From a virus, in the IMG/VR virus record IMGVR_UViG_3300024346_000117, positions 1 through 47,671 of that record: a DNA stretch of 47,671 nt; one strand, given 5' to 3'. Positions 1 to 7,867 of the stretch are shown piece by piece. The notes below the pieces were generated by a model. That model saw nothing but the letters and a program-made list of their open reading frames with translations. It was not told where the DNA came from and searched no databases. Numbering within the stretch: the first letter of the stretch is position 1; the number at the start of each line of letters is the position of its first letter. The position numbers and the translations under genes were made by a program.

Positions 1-111
1 ATCATCTGATTTTTTATAACCAACTGATGATGATATTTTATTACCTGATTTACCCTTTACTAGGTTTCGGATTCTTGTAACGTCCTTCTTTTCGAACTGT
101 TTTTTTAACAT
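1..111 (-). CDS. Hypothetical phage protein, N-terminal fragment cut by the window edge
   Basis: The frame opens at ATG 111-109 and stays open to the left edge, giving 37 residues that begin MLKKQFEKKDVTRIRNLV. The peptide is strongly basic (Lys/Arg-rich). Its start overlaps the stop of the HNH gene by seven bases, so the two are probably translated together. The N-terminus resembles small conserved hypothetical proteins of marine T4-like phages, but I cannot assign a function. The reading frame and the tight overlap are seen directly; the family link is recollection only. Confidence 0.55.
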   Translation of the reverse strand, partial: MLKKQFEKKDVTRIRNLVKGKSGNKISSSVGYKKSDD

Positions 112-584
112 AATATTTTATCTCCTTTTTCTCTATTTTCTATTATAGATAGTGGTTGTGTATTGGTATAGTGGAAACTTCCACCTTTACTTAGTGGGTG
201 GGTATGATCTATTTCCCAGTAACCATCTTTACCGTAGTTATCCCAAGTCATATGTTGATCAAATCTTTTTTCTAAGTATATTTTATACTCGTTCATATCA
301 CAGCCTAATAAATCTTTTAGACTATCATCTTTAACCCTTCCGTTTAGGGCGTGATTAATACGAGATCTGATTCGGGATGTAAGTTTATATTTTAAATCTG
401 TATTTTGTTTATTATGTTCCCAAATACGTTTTCTTTCACCATATTGGTTAATATGCCAATCTTTATCTGCTCGTTTTACTTTCACACAGGGTTTACACCA
501 ATAGTTGTAACCATCTTTTTGATTTCTCATCTTAGCAAAGGAATCATAAGATTTGGTTTCTTTACAAATAGTACACTTTTTCAT
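105..584 (-). CDS. HNH endonuclease, probable homing/free-standing type
   Basis: A 159-residue protein. The N-terminus has two CxxC pairs (CTIC near residue 4 and CKPC near 30), which form a zinc knuckle. The C-terminal part carries an HNH core, EIDHTHPLSKGG near residues 124-135, followed by a conserved N-T-Q-P-L and a late Asn/Lys. This is the usual layout of phage HNH nucleases that nick or cut DNA and often spread as homing enzymes. Its ATG overlaps the stop of the upstream fusion gene in an ATGA arrangement, so it is translationally coupled. It could be a mobile gene inserted between two older genes, or a domesticated nuclease. Confidence 0.85.
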   Translation of the reverse strand: MKKCTICKETKSYDSFAKMRNQKDGYNYWCKPCVKVKRADKDWHINQYGERKRIWEHNKQNTDLKYKLTSRIRSRINHALNGRVKDDSLKDLLGCDMNEYKIYLEKRFDQHMTWDNYGKDGYWEIDHTHPLSKGGSFHYTNTQPLSIIENREKGDKILC

Positions 585-2260
585 AAACCAAGTTGTTTCA
601 ACGCCTCAATAGTTTGGGGTGTAGACGTGAACAATATACCAGTCCCTCCTGCAGATTCCCAGTTACTTATAGTAGATGCTTTATCATCTATTAATATATC
701 ATATTGAGTAAGGTTTGGTTTTACCTTATGTTTTTCCTTAGCAAATCTGAAGTTTACTTTAGGTTTGGATGGGAATAACTTACCAATATGTTTTTTAACC
801 CAAAGATTTTTTCCTAATACAGATTGCTTCTTAATAGAAGGAGCAGTTAATACCTCGTAATCGTGTTGAGATACATAATCTACTAGTGTTTTAGCTTGAG
901 GCATAGGTGGTATACCTACCCAAAACGCTACTTTATGTTTTACATCAATAAAATCCCAAAACGCGTTTTTACCGTTTTTAGATTCGTAATCACTTGGGGA
1001 CATACCAGATAAATCTCTAAATCGTTGATCAAAATCAGCTACAACACCATCTAAATCTAAATAGATTTTATATTCTTCTTCGTCTTCTCTTAATCTACCT
1101 AACTCAGCAGCATATGCATTTAAACCAAATGGATCTTTAGTTTTTTCTTCAACTATGGGTTGATTATCCTCACTACCACACTTATGGCAAGTAAACATAT
1201 CGTCTCCCCCATCATCAATATTCCAACTCCAACCGCAGTTATCACATACGATTTTTTGACCTACTATTGATTCGTCTAACTTATTACCTGTTATGCTATC
1301 AGTCCAGTTTCTAAACGTCATAGTACCTCTTAGATTTGCTTCTTGTTCTAACTTATCTAAATCACCATCTTCTTGAGTATTAGTAGTAGTTATATCACCT
1401 AAACGTCCTTCTAGATTTTGAATATGATGAATCATCTCGTGAGCATATGAACGTACTATATCTTTAGGATGTCTACCTTCAGTATATAATACAATATGTT
1501 TATTTTCTGGGTCGTAATATGCTGTTTTACCTAAAAAATCACTTGCATTATCTGAATCACCATCTATAAACTCCATAGTTGGTAAGGGTTCTATATTCAT
1601 ACCCTTATCTATCATATGGTTAGTTAGTTGAGATATTTTTTCTACTACATCAATACTATCAGTATATGAAGCGTGTTCGTTAAGTGATTCTTTTACAGAT
1701 ACTATATCAAATACTTCTTGTACCTCACCATCAGTTAACTCATCAGGTAGAAAATCTCTAAACTTATCTTTACTTACTTTAAGAGCATTTCTAGCAGCAG
1801 TACCAGATACACCACCTGGTGTTACTATAGTTCTTAACTCCATATTAGGGTATTTAGATATGGATTTGGTTCTACTTGAAATATCTTTAAAATCTTCTTC
1901 GTTATCTTGTCTAGCACCTATAATCCATAATACTTCCTCTTGTGGGTGTTCCTTAGCATAATCGTAAATAGCTCTTATTGGTGCTTTTTTAGTAGGAATA
2001 ACTGTTACTTTCATAGGAAGTGATCGTTTGTAAACCTCCCAAATAAGTGTTGATTGGATTTGAGTTACACCATCACGTTCTTTAGCACCAACATAAATAA
2101 TAAACTCATCTATCGATGGGTTTTGTCTAAGTGCTTCTTTAACTACTTCAAAGTGCCCGGAAGTTGGTGGTTTAAATCCTCCCCCGTAAACCGCAGTAGT
2201 TTTTTTATTTTTATCTTCGTTAAGTATAGTTTTAACTATAAAGTTAGTTAATAAACGCAT
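581..2260 (-). CDS. Four-part fusion: nucleotidyltransferase, HExxH metalloprotease-like domain, zinc ribbon, HAD 5'-nucleotidase
   Basis: A 559-residue protein with four separable parts. Residues about 20-185 are a nucleotidyltransferase: GGGFKPPTSGH at 26-36 is the HxGH-type loop and GVSGTAAR at 150-157 matches the ISSTxxR motif. Residues about 200-320 contain HEMIH at 274-278 with a downstream EQEAN, as in zinc metallopeptidases. C339, C342, C358 and C361 form a zinc ribbon. Residues 397-559 start with LDLDGVVADFD, the HAD motif of 5'(3')-deoxyribonucleotidases (D402, D404). The N-terminus MRLLTNFIVKTILNE resembles a T4 capsid-targeting sequence. L-x-E motifs also occur near 193-195, 328-331 and 391-394, at the domain borders. 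The start overlaps the kinase gene by 17 bases. The domain calls are firm; the cellular role is not known. Confidence 0.85.
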   Translation of the reverse strand: MRLLTNFIVKTILNEDKNKKTTAVYGGGFKPPTSGHFEVVKEALRQNPSIDEFIIYVGAKERDGVTQIQSTLIWEVYKRSLPMKVTVIPTKKAPIRAIYDYAKEHPQEEVLWIIGARQDNEEDFKDISSRTKSISKYPNMELRTIVTPGGVSGTAARNALKVSKDKFRDFLPDELTDGEVQEVFDIVSVKESLNEHASYTDSIDVVEKISQLTNHMIDKGMNIEPLPTMEFIDGDSDNASDFLGKTAYYDPENKHIVLYTEGRHPKDIVRSYAHEMIHHIQNLEGRLGDITTTNTQEDGDLDKLEQEANLRGTMTFRNWTDSITGNKLDESIVGQKIVCDNCGWSWNIDDGGDDMFTCHKCGSEDNQPIVEEKTKDPFGLNAYAAELGRLREDEEEYKIYLDLDGVVADFDQRFRDLSGMSPSDYESKNGKNAFWDFIDVKHKVAFWVGIPPMPQAKTLVDYVSQHDYEVLTAPSIKKQSVLGKNLWVKKHIGKLFPSKPKVNFRFAKEKHKVKPNLTQYDILIDDKASTISNWESAGGTGILFTSTPQTIEALKQLGL

Positions 2261-3014
2261 TTATTTTATTTGTTATAGTGGATTGATCATCAAAATCAGG
2301 AGTATTAGATAATGCTTGTTTAATATTAGCAATCATATCTTTTTGTTCCTTATCTTTCTTTGCTTGCTCCTCAGGTGATTTAGGTTTACCTGAATATGTA
2401 ACTGTCGCAAAGTATTTATCTATTTGTTCTTGACTATAATCTTTAATAGCATCTTTGGGATCGTTATCTAAAATAACGAAGTTATTACCAAACATCTTTT
2501 CAAACGTTTCTATATTTTTAGTTGTACTATCCCAAGTTCTTAATATGATTGAAGGACGTAATGCCCTACCACCTTTTTCACCTCGTTCTTTATTACGTTG
2601 TAAAGAAGTTAAAGGTGAAACATATACAAATGCCATAAAAGTTTCATAACCTAGATCTTCTAGTTGTTGTTTCTTTTTAGCTATAGGATTTGAAGCAGCG
2701 CCTGTACCATCTATGATTAGATTTTCACTATCATCCATAGATTGTTGTAGTTTGGATGTAGTATCCTTACGTGCTTGTCCCATAAGTTTTGCTGCTGAAG
2801 ATAACTCCTCGGCACCATATTCTGCTTGTGGTTTATCTAAACCAGATGCTCTAAGTAGTTCCTCATAGGTATCGTCTATGTTTATAGATTTTAAACCCTT
2901 GTTACTCAAATATTGTTTAACAAAAGTGGATTTACCACTCCCAGCAGGTCCTGCTAAGAACACTGCTTTAGGTTTTTGTTCATTTTCTAATAATAGATCT
3001 ACTAGTTTTATCAT
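2244..3014 (-). CDS. P-loop kinase, zeta-toxin/AAA_33-like
   Basis: A 256-residue protein with a Walker A motif AGPAGSGKST at residues 21-30, followed by an acidic INIDD strand. This is the arrangement of small-molecule kinases such as zeta-toxin-like, polynucleotide or nucleoside kinases. The substrate cannot be read from the sequence. The N-terminus MIKLVDLLLENE has the short amphipathic L-x-E form seen in T4 capsid-targeting peptides. The C-terminus is Lys/Glu-rich and probably helical. It is the first gene behind early promoter 3031-3062 and shares a 17-base overlap with the downstream fusion enzyme. The shared operon suggests a joint role in nucleotide or cofactor metabolism, which is inference. 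Confidence 0.8.
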   Translation of the reverse strand: MIKLVDLLLENEQKPKAVFLAGPAGSGKSTFVKQYLSNKGLKSINIDDTYEELLRASGLDKPQAEYGAEELSSAAKLMGQARKDTTSKLQQSMDDSENLIIDGTGAASNPIAKKKQQLEDLGYETFMAFVYVSPLTSLQRNKERGEKGGRALRPSIILRTWDSTTKNIETFEKMFGNNFVILDNDPKDAIKDYSQEQIDKYFATVTYSGKPKSPEEQAKKDKEQKDMIANIKQALSNTPDFDDQSTITNKINAFIN

Positions 3015-3030
3015 ATCTTATTTATTGTTA

Positions 3031-3062
3031 TAAATATACGAAAAATATCTTGGGAAACCTAG
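3031..3062 (-). promoter_or_regulatory. Host-type early promoter (P1)
   Basis: On the minus strand the boxes are CTAGG (3062-3058) and TATATTTA (3038-3031), exactly 19 bases apart. This fits the Bacteroidota layout of a -33 TTTG-like box and a -7 TAnnTTTG box. Transcription would start near 3025, about ten bases before the kinase ATG. The -33 box overlaps the last codons of the exonuclease gene. A TATTTATA late-type box (3036-3029) overlaps it, so the site may serve both early and late. Confidence 0.7.
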
Positions 3063-3832
3063 GAACGCTGAACTACTGTTGTATACTTTTCGCTAAGTGG
3101 TTTTAGTACAGGGTGTTCAATATCGAATAAAGCACGTACGTGGGTATAGATTTCTAAGTTTTCCTCTACACTTCTAGGTGATTCATGAACTAACCATCCT
3201 TTACCTTTAAGTACTTTACCTTTTTTATCCTCACCTCGTGATTTAGATTTTAACCATAATACACCTACCCTATCAACTTTGGTATCATAACACTCTTCAT
3301 AACATCTAGTATAAAGTGCTGACTGGATATCATATGTAGTTTGTAAGTGATTGGATGTTTTTAAATCAATAACCCACACTTCACCATCGATTTTACATAC
3401 CAAGTCACAAGTACCTGCTACTTTAAGTGTATCACTATATAGGAATACTTCTGTCTCGAGTAACTCAGCGCCACTTGTCTCCCAAAAATCTACAAACGAA
3501 AGAAACATCTTCCATACTTTTAAATCGTATTGGGGTGAGTGTGTGTGGGGGTTGATTAACTCAATCTTATCTCCCTTTAAATATTGTTCAGCCAACTCAT
3601 GAACTATAGTACCCTCTCCTGCTGCTTTCTTCGCTATAAAATCTGCGTTTGAACCTACTTTTTTTAACCACTCCTCAAAGTATTTACCTTTTGGATAATA
3701 TGATAACACAAACGTTACCGATGGGTATGTTTTTTCGCCGTCTTCGTAGAAACGAGAATCGTTAGTAGTAACTTGAGTAAACGTTTTGTTATACTCTTGT
3801 TTAGGGAAGTTAGCTTTTCTTAACTTTGTCAT
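3059..3832 (-). CDS. RecB/Cas4-like PD-(D/E)XK exonuclease
   Basis: A 257-residue protein with the motif set of RecB-type nucleases: GTIVHELAEQYL (H78), E128, GTCDLVCKIDG (D143), VIDLKTS (D156 and K158), and QSALY (Q170-x3-Y174). These residues bind metal and cut DNA in Cas4, RecB and phage recombination exonucleases. The start overlaps the end of the primase gene by four bases (ATGA), so the two are coupled. This fits a role in replication, recombination or end processing. There are no four clustered cysteines, so an iron-sulphur cluster of the Cas4 kind is unlikely. Confidence 0.85.
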   Translation of the reverse strand: MTKLRKANFPKQEYNKTFTQVTTNDSRFYEDGEKTYPSVTFVLSYYPKGKYFEEWLKKVGSNADFIAKKAAGEGTIVHELAEQYLKGDKIELINPHTHSPQYDLKVWKMFLSFVDFWETSGAELLETEVFLYSDTLKVAGTCDLVCKIDGEVWVIDLKTSNHLQTTYDIQSALYTRCYEECYDTKVDRVGVLWLKSKSRGEDKKGKVLKGKGWLVHESPRSVEENLEIYTHVRALFDIEHPVLKPLSEKYTTVVQRS

Positions 3833-4761
3833 AAAGATAGTTTGTATTCTAATAACTTAGAATAGGTTAGTGGTTTTGTTTGTTGTATGATTTTAGTAAA
3901 GTCGTGGAAACCGTGCTCACTGGCATCCTTATCTCCTACGTCTACTAGGTATATTTCTTTACCTTCGTTCATCAACTTCTCACAAAACCGAAGTGATTGT
4001 TTAAACGCATCACTATCCAACGCAATATAGATTTTATCTACAATAGATGTGATTATTTTTTTCATTAAAGATGATTGTATATTTTTACCTAATAAAGGTA
4101 TTGCGTTTCTTTTTATTGCTATTGCATCAAATATACCTTCACATAATACTATTGGTAAGTTCCAGTTTATAAAATATTCGTTAGGTATGATGTCTCTTGA
4201 TACTGATGGGTTTTTATATTTTAAAGATGATGATGCATCAAAGTTTCTTGCTGTAAAATAGTTTAAATATCCCTCTGCGTCAAACGTTGGTAATATTAAC
4301 ATATTTCTATAAGGCCCTTCCTCACAATATCCTATTTGGTATTTTAATATGTCTTCTTGCGTTATACCTCTTCGTTTAAGGTAAGCCGCTGCATGTCTGT
4401 ATGTTATTTTCGATGTATCAGCGTTATATAACGCAATGTATTCCTTAGGTAATGCAATCGCTGATTCGTCAACTTTAGTGTGTTTAAACGACTTTGAGTT
4501 AGCTATTAGTTTTTTAGCTTGTTGTATTTTGTCGTTAGATGCTTTAGCTAGTTTGAATAAAGCGTAGACTGACTGTCCCCGTACTCCGCAACTCCAACAG
4601 GCCCATTTATTTTTACCTTCTCTATTTTCAGTAAGTTGGATTTCAAGTTTGGGTTTGGCATGATGACAACTAGGACAGTGATATGCGTAGTTATCTCTAG
4701 CAGTGGGTTTACCACTACCTAAAACTGAGTTAACTAAACTAACTAATAACTGATTTGTCAT
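3829..4761 (-). CDS. DNA primase, DnaG type (zinc finger plus TOPRIM)
   Basis: A single-chain primase, the counterpart of T4 gp61. Counting from the ATG at 4761, a zinc finger is formed by CPSC and CWSC near residues 29-32 and 55-58. The TOPRIM core is VLCEGIFDAIAI near 205-216 with YIALDSDAF near 245-253, holding the metal-binding Glu and Asp-x-Asp. It would make RNA primers for lagging-strand synthesis at the phage fork. An ATG at 4788 adds nine residues but overlaps the upstream gene by 50 bases. I prefer 4761, where the natural N-terminus MTNQLLVSLVN begins. No helicase domain is fused to it. Confidence 0.9.
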   Translation of the reverse strand: MTNQLLVSLVNSVLGSGKPTARDNYAYHCPSCHHAKPKLEIQLTENREGKNKWACWSCGVRGQSVYALFKLAKASNDKIQQAKKLIANSKSFKHTKVDESAIALPKEYIALYNADTSKITYRHAAAYLKRRGITQEDILKYQIGYCEEGPYRNMLILPTFDAEGYLNYFTARNFDASSSLKYKNPSVSRDIIPNEYFINWNLPIVLCEGIFDAIAIKRNAIPLLGKNIQSSLMKKIITSIVDKIYIALDSDAFKQSLRFCEKLMNEGKEIYLVDVGDKDASEHGFHDFTKIIQQTKPLTYSKLLEYKLSL

Positions 4762-5167
4762 ATAAATCTTTCCTAAAGAATTTTCCAAGAATATTTGAAT
4801 TAAGGTATTCGTCGTTTTCTAATACCTCATTTACGAATTGTAATTTCGTTTCAAAGTAAGTGAGTTGTTTTTTCGTTGACGTAAATATAATAATCTCTCT
4901 TACAAACTCCAACTTATCTTTAGATTCCTTAACTAGTTGTTTTACTTCGGATTGGGAACCATAATATGTTTTCCAATCACTTTCCTTTTGGATTTTACGC
5001 TTTTTCTTTTGCCCTTTAAGTGGGGGTAAAGTGCGATTTGCTATTAGTTGTTTTTTACCTAAATATTTTTTACCGCTTGGGGTGTGTGTAACTAAATATA
5101 CGAAACCGAAAGTATCGGCAGGCATATCCTCTATTGAGTTGATTTCTTTGTTTTTGTATAACCACAT
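4739..5167 (-). CDS. GIY-YIG-like endonuclease
   Basis: A 142-residue protein. FGFVYLVTHTPSGKKYLGKK near residues 20-39 matches the two short strands (GIY and YIG equivalents) of the GIY-YIG fold. YYGSQSEVKQL and a later YFETKLQF supply the usual following segments, the last with the catalytic Glu. It resembles the Seg-type nucleases of T4-like phages. It is the first gene after the intrinsic terminator at 5180-5202, and its end overlaps the primase start by 23 or 50 bases. It could be a homing enzyme or a resident DNA repair/recombination nuclease. Confidence 0.7.
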   Translation of the reverse strand: MWLYKNKEINSIEDMPADTFGFVYLVTHTPSGKKYLGKKQLIANRTLPPLKGQKKKRKIQKESDWKTYYGSQSEVKQLVKESKDKLEFVREIIIFTSTKKQLTYFETKLQFVNEVLENDEYLNSNILGKFFRKDLYDKSVIS

Positions 5168-5179
5168 ATCATATAATAT

Positions 5180-5202
5180 AAAAAGGCTCCCTATGGGAGC
5201 CT
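5180..5202 (-). terminator. Intrinsic terminator at the end of the tail-fibre block
   Basis: A perfect 8-base stem AGGCTCCC/GGGAGCCT (5184-5191 and 5195-5202) with a TAT loop. On the minus strand it is followed at once by TTTTTATATT, a classic rho-independent terminator. It lies 26 bases past the stop of the last fibre gene and just ahead of the replication genes, so it separates the two transcription units. Confidence 0.9.
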
Positions 5203-5227
5203 AGTTATTTTATTGTTATTATAGTGT

Positions 5228-6163
5228 TTATCCTATTCTTACAAATAGGGGTTGAGCTGAATCTGTGTCTGTTCTGGCTGTTGAGTCTCCAAAAACTGCA
5301 TTATTTACCCACTCAAATATTTGGTTTGCTCCTTGTCTACTTGCAACGTAAAAACTTCCATCTTGGGTAGACGTTAAACCAGATGGTGATGAGTTAAGGG
5401 AACTGTAGGACAACCCAGTGTAAACACCTGCTGAAGTATATTGATACATAATTCTAGCGTTACTACTTGCCCAAAAATGGGTTCCATCCCATGTAAGTCC
5501 ATTAGCGGCTTGGGTTAACTCTGAAGCGGTAAAGTTATTACCCGTGTAAACGCCTGATGTTGTAATTTCATAAGCGGTTTTGTTTATGCTCTGCGCCCAT
5601 AAATTAGTACCATCATAAGTTAAATCAAAATATCCAAAATAGCCAATAAGGGTTGATAAATCAAAACTAGTTCCTGTATAAACACCTGCTGTAGTGTATT
5701 TGAATATTTTGTTACTTCCTTGAAGATAATAGAAACTTCCATCAGATACAAGACTCGTTGGTTCACCTGTTTCATTGCTAGTACTAAAACTAGTTCCTGT
5801 ATAAACACCCGCTGATGTGTATTCATAAGCTGCGTCACTTGCAAAATCTAAAGCCCAGACATTAGTACCACCAGTCCACCCTGTAGATCTGAAATCCATT
5901 CCTTGGGAAGCAGCACTAAAATTTAAAGGGGAAGTAAATAAGGTTGGACCAGTGGCGTTTGGGTAATCACTTGGTTGACCTAATACTGTGTTTCCAGTTT
6001 TTACCCAAAAAGTTCCATCTGGGTGTGTATATAAACCTGTGGTGGAATCATATCCTGTTGGTATACCTGTAGATGATACAATAAATGGAAAATACCCATT
6101 GATTGGTATACCACCACCACCACCACTAGATGGAATAGGAAAATATGTTGAGAAATTGCTCAT
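5228..6163 (-). CDS. Tail fibre/adhesin with beta-propeller-like repeats
   Basis: A 311-residue protein. The N-terminus MSNFSTYFPIPSSGGGGG is shared with the fibre at 6628-7833 and probably docks to the same tail part. From about residue 100 on, a blade of about 35-40 residues repeats: a Y-x-Y-T/S-x-x-GVYTGxSF strand followed by a D-G-T/S-x-x-W/Y strand, at least four times. This pattern suggests a small beta-propeller, suited to binding host surface sugar or protein. There is no enzyme motif and almost no cysteine. It is the last gene before the terminator at 5180-5202. Its role as a receptor-binding protein is inferred from repeats and position. Confidence 0.7.
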   Translation of the reverse strand: MSNFSTYFPIPSSGGGGGIPINGYFPFIVSSTGIPTGYDSTTGLYTHPDGTFWVKTGNTVLGQPSDYPNATGPTLFTSPLNFSAASQGMDFRSTGWTGGTNVWALDFASDAAYEYTSAGVYTGTSFSTSNETGEPTSLVSDGSFYYLQGSNKIFKYTTAGVYTGTSFDLSTLIGYFGYFDLTYDGTNLWAQSINKTAYEITTSGVYTGNNFTASELTQAANGLTWDGTHFWASSNARIMYQYTSAGVYTGLSYSSLNSSPSGLTSTQDGSFYVASRQGANQIFEWVNNAVFGDSTARTDTDSAQPLFVRIG

Positions 6164-6177
6164 ATTGTTTTATTGTT
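6111..6177. repeat. Copy 1 of a fibre-gene 5'-end repeat
   Basis: 67 bases covering the leader and first 17 or so codons of the fibre gene. They match 7781-7847 except at two positions (6119 and 6150). The identity extends into the non-coding leader, which points to recent duplication or ongoing recombination between the two fibre genes. Confidence 0.9.
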
Positions 6178-6183
6178 TTATTA

Positions 6184-6366
6184 TTATAGGGTTGGTCTTG
6201 AACTAGCTGAAGGGAAAGTATCAAGTGTAGGCCAATCTCTAAGTTTTTGTCTATATGTGTAATATAAAGGTCTTTCTGGATGGTCGTTTACTTGAACAAT
6301 CCAATCGGTTGATTTAAGTTCTTCGTTTCTCCAAGTTAGTGAAGATGAAATTTCTGTATCTGTCAT
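6184..6366 (-). CDS. Small tail assembly chaperone-like protein
   Basis: A 60-residue protein with the pattern WRNEELKSTDW ... YRQKLRDWP, typical of small tail-fibre assembly chaperones (the R-N/D-x-L-x-x-T-D and Y-R-Q-x-L-R-D signature). It is a paralogue of the next upstream gene (6387-6626), with which it shares W-R-x-E/D-E-L-K-x-T-D and YRQ-x-LRDWP. The two lie between two fibre genes. Each may help fold or attach a neighbouring fibre. Confidence 0.65.
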   Translation of the reverse strand: MTDTEISSSLTWRNEELKSTDWIVQVNDHPERPLYYTYRQKLRDWPTLDTFPSASSRPTL

Positions 6367-6386
6367 GATTGTTTTATAATATATTA

Positions 6387-6626
6387 TTAAAGGTTAATCA
6401 GAGGTAAGGAACCTGTTATTAAATTTGATCCTGTAGGGTGGGAAGATGGGAAATTTTGAGATGAAGGCCAATCTCTTAAATCTTGCCTGTATGCTATATA
6501 CTCATCTTTATTAGGATAGTCTGAGATCATAGAGATATGATCTGTTGCCTTCAATTCGTCATCTCTCCATTGTTTAGCTTGTGTTTCAATGAAGTATTCT
6601 TCAGTTTTTATTCTTCTATATGCCAT
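6387..6626 (-). CDS. Small tail assembly chaperone-like protein (paralogue)
   Basis: A 79-residue protein with WRDDELKATDH near residues 20-30 and YRQDLRDWPSS near 46-56, matching its neighbour at 6184-6366 and the tail-assembly chaperone signature. It has a longer hydrophobic C-terminus (ITGSLPLINL). It sits directly after the fibre gene 6628-7833 with a one-base gap, so it is probably co-translated with that fibre. Confidence 0.65.
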   Translation of the reverse strand: MAYRRIKTEEYFIETQAKQWRDDELKATDHISMISDYPNKDEYIAYRQDLRDWPSSQNFPSSHPTGSNLITGSLPLINL

Positions 6627-6627
6627 A

Positions 6628-7833
6628 TTATCCTATTTTAAAAAATACAGTTTGAGATAAATTACTACTCATACCTGATATTGTTGTTATTGTTCTTACT
6701 GTACCATCCCCAATTAAATCTGTTGCTGTGAATGACCATTTGAAGAGTACTAACCCATTACCATCATCTAGATCAGCAAAGGCTAAAATATTATCATCAC
6801 TATCTATAGCAAATGAGTTACCCATCACTATGTTAGCTGTTGTATCAGTAAAAGTTTCATCTACAGTTGTGGTTGTCCCATCAGCAAAGCTTGAAAACCC
6901 ATTAGTTATTGGCTGTATAGATTTATTTCCTTGTTGTTTTCTATAAAAAGATATTGGGACAGTAGCAGAATTCCCAGTAGAACCCACTATAGCATATGTA
7001 CTAGCATTAAAACTTATTTGATAAGCAGAAGGTATAACTCTAGGGACTAAATAACAATATACTAACCCATCCCAAACCCTAAGATTCCATCTCCTATTAG
7101 CGTCTGTATTTGTTTCAAATCTAGTGTATTCTTCGTTATCTGCACTATTTGCTGCTTGATCTGGCCATGCTAAGGGACAACTATGACCAGCTCTAAAAAC
7201 CCAAGTTCCATCTATTGTATCACATGTCCAAAAAGTTACTTGTCCAGTTCGAAAAGGTAATCCTTTATAATTATATTCTAATCCTACCCAAACTTCATTT
7301 GTAGGGTCCCAAATTATTTCTCGAAGATTTCTACCTGATGCCACTGCTGGGAGAGTCTTATCAGCGTTTCTTGTGTATATACCATCTGATTGTTTAGTCC
7401 ATGAAGGGATAAGGGTTTCTGGGGCGTTGTTTTGGATTTGGTTTTGTAATTGGTAGTAAGTTAAATAAATGGTATCCTCACTATCTACGTAGTGCATAGC
7501 AGGTGGTTGTAATACATTTGGAGTACCACTAGTTAATATAGGTTTAGAATAATCTGGAAAGGCCGCAGAACTATTAATTATAGGATTGGGCACTGCTCCT
7601 ATCCTTTCAGAGTAGGAAGCTCCTGTCTTTACAGCATTTGGGTATGTGGCTGCATCTGATGAGAGGAAACCTGTTTGAAGAAATACTCCCCCTTCAGGGT
7701 GGTTGTAAATCCCAGTTGAGGGATCATAACCTGGTGTTGTTGAGGTAACATGAAATGAAGCATAAGTATTTGTTAAAGCTCCACCACCCCCACCACTAGA
7801 TGGAATAGGAAAATATGTTGAGAAATTGCCCAT
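6628..7833 (-). CDS. Tail fibre/adhesin
   Basis: A 401-residue protein with the docking N-terminus MGNFSTYFPIPSSGGGGG, the same as the fibre at 5228-6163, followed by an unrelated body rich in Trp, Asn and Thr. Segments such as WDPTNEVWVGLEY and TFWTCDTIDGTWVFRAG look like strands of a beta-propeller or sialidase-like fold, but no catalytic motif is clear. The first 75 residues (YDPSTGIYNHPEGGVF) also match the other fibre, so the two share an N-terminal domain and differ in the receptor-binding part. A TATTTATA box lies 34 bases upstream. Confidence 0.7.
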   Translation of the reverse strand: MGNFSTYFPIPSSGGGGGALTNTYASFHVTSTTPGYDPSTGIYNHPEGGVFLQTGFLSSDAATYPNAVKTGASYSERIGAVPNPIINSSAAFPDYSKPILTSGTPNVLQPPAMHYVDSEDTIYLTYYQLQNQIQNNAPETLIPSWTKQSDGIYTRNADKTLPAVASGRNLREIIWDPTNEVWVGLEYNYKGLPFRTGQVTFWTCDTIDGTWVFRAGHSCPLAWPDQAANSADNEEYTRFETNTDANRRWNLRVWDGLVYCYLVPRVIPSAYQISFNASTYAIVGSTGNSATVPISFYRKQQGNKSIQPITNGFSSFADGTTTTVDETFTDTTANIVMGNSFAIDSDDNILAFADLDDGNGLVLFKWSFTATDLIGDGTVRTITTISGMSSNLSQTVFFKIG

Positions 7834-7847
7834 ATTGTTTTATTGTT
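7781..7847. repeat. Copy 2 of a fibre-gene 5'-end repeat
   Basis: Matches 6111-6177 with two substitutions. It covers the A-rich leader and the Gly-rich N-terminal codons of the fibre gene at 6628-7833. Confidence 0.9.
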
Positions 7848-7867
7848 ATATTGTTATATTATTTTAT

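Noticed and set aside
5093-5117. TATATTTA-type box followed by TCG on the minus strand inside the GIY-YIG-like gene
   Set aside because: No TTnGG box stands 19 bases upstream, and it lies within conserved coding sequence (VYLVTHT).
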